From Stieleria marina (lineage in GTDB: Bacteria; Planctomycetota; Planctomycetia; Pirellulales; Pirellulaceae), in contig CP036526.1 in NCBI GenBank assembly GCA_007741555.1, forward strand, positions 248,001 through 312,000: a stretch of DNA of 64,000 bases, written 5' to 3'. Of the stretch, positions 63,395 to 64,000 are shown piece by piece; position 1 is the first letter of the stretch; every line of letters starts with the position of its first letter. The notes below the pieces were generated by a model. The model saw only the letters and a list, made by a program, of their open reading frames with translations, ran no database searches and was not told the DNA's origin. The position numbers were made by a program, and so were the translations under genes.

Positions 63395-64000
63395 ATGGAA
63401 CTGTTCACCATCACATCGGTCGTGATCGCTTTGTCGGCGCTTTTTGGCTACATCAACGTTCGGTTCCTGAAGCTGCCCAACACGATCGGCCTGATGGTGA
63501 TCGCCATCGCATTTACCCTGGTGTTGTTCGCCAGTTCGATGTTTACCAATACCTTTTTGTCAGCGGCAGAACGGCTGGTCGCATTGATCGATTTCAAGAC
63601 GGTCCTGTTGGACATCATGCTCGGGTTTCTGCTGTTCGCGGGAGCGATGCATACGAATTTTGATCAGCTTCGCGTGCAGCGCTGGCCGGTGTTTGTGTTC
63701 TCGACCCTGGGAGTCCTTGCGTCGACGTTTTTGGTTGGCACGTTCGTCTTTTTTGTATTCGGGATGATCGGACTGGAAGTCAAGTTTATTCACTGTCTGT
63801 TATTCGGGGCACTGATATCGCCGACGGATCCCATCGCCGTCTTGGGGATTCTGAAGAAAGCGGGGGTGCCCAAGAAGCTAGAGACCAAGATCGTCGGCGA
63901 ATCACTTTTCAACGACGGCGTCGGCGTGGTGGTGTTTTTGACCATCATGAGTATCGCCACCGGTGGTGCGGCGGATCATGGCAAAGCCGACGTGGTTGGC
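63395..64000 (+). CDS. Na+/H+ antiporter, CPA1/NhaP-type (5' end only)
   Basis: The ATG at 63395 follows a GAGAGAG purine stretch and the frame is open to the window end, giving 202 residues. Several hydrophobic transmembrane helices are visible (VVIALSALFGYINV, LMVIAIAFTLVLFAS, DIMLGFLLFAGAM and FVFSTLGVLASTFLVGTFVF). The family signature GALISPTDPIAVLGILKKAG and ESLFNDGVGVVVFL includes the paired acidic residues used for cation/proton exchange. It would sit in the inner membrane and export sodium, fitting a marine organism. The rest of the gene lies outside the window. Confidence 0.92.
   Translation, partial: MELFTITSVVIALSALFGYINVRFLKLPNTIGLMVIAIAFTLVLFASSMFTNTFLSAAERLVALIDFKTVLLDIMLGFLLFAGAMHTNFDQLRVQRWPVFVFSTLGVLASTFLVGTFVFFVFGMIGLEVKFIHCLLFGALISPTDPIAVLGILKKAGVPKKLETKIVGESLFNDGVGVVVFLTIMSIATGGAADHGKADVVG

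Noticed and set aside
1-64000. CRISPR arrays, toxin-antitoxin or phage structural genes
   Set aside because: No regularly spaced repeats, Cas-like proteins or phage proteins were seen on either strand.

Overview
The window looks like the chromosome of a marine planctomycete of the Rhodopirellula/Pirellulaceae type. The case rests on gene content: paired DUF1592 (planctomycete-type cytochrome) and DUF1552 proteins, many type I sulfatases, secreted PQQ-like beta-propellers (one with a methyltransferase-like N-terminus), DUF1080, DUF2961 and DUF6786 proteins, and a class III fructose-bisphosphatase. No organism name can be read from the sequence.

Layout. 1-2571 holds the 3' end of a secreted parallel beta-helix (GH141-like) gene and an intact class III fbp. 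2609-5452 is a graveyard: a minus-strand sulfatase remnant joined to an alpha-L-fucosidase (GH29) remnant, both with several lesions, then an ISL3 transposase fragment abutting the last 81 bp of a DUF1552 gene. 5526-55548 is about 50 kb in which every intact gene lies on the plus strand and nearly all encode exported proteins: two GH29-like/GH141-like pairs, GH28, GH95, two putative glycosidases (GHL15-like), two esterases, two PQQ-like propellers, two DUF1592+DUF1552 pairs, GH172 (DUF2961), an alginate-lyase-like protein, three single sulfatases, one double sulfatase, a second GH95, DUF1080, a GH117-like propeller and DUF6786. One IS5-type insertion sequence and a truncated sulfatase interrupt it. 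55549-57312 has no recognisable gene. 57313-58362 holds a MerR-like gene, a frameshifted small HTH gene and tRNA-Arg(TCG). 58540-64000 has a sialate O-acetylesterase-type gene, gcvP on the minus strand, and the start of a CPA1-type Na+/H+ antiporter.

How the genes may work together (inference). The combination of GH29-like, GH95 and GH141-like families, all of which have fucosidase relatives, with five sulfatase domains and carbohydrate esterases points to breakdown of a sulfated, acetylated, fucose-rich algal polysaccharide such as fucoidan, with possible uronate/galacturonate parts (GH28, alginate-lyase-like). The c-type haem DUF1592 proteins and Tat-exported DUF1552 proteins would form an envelope module of unknown function, and a DUF1080 protein suggests 3-keto-sugar chemistry. 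No transporter, SusC/D pair, sigma/anti-sigma pair or regulator was found inside the 50-kb array, so uptake and control must be encoded elsewhere.

Family names are from recognition of sequence motifs without database searches. Start codons were chosen from signal peptides and Shine-Dalgarno-like sequences and differ in places from the longest possible reading frame.
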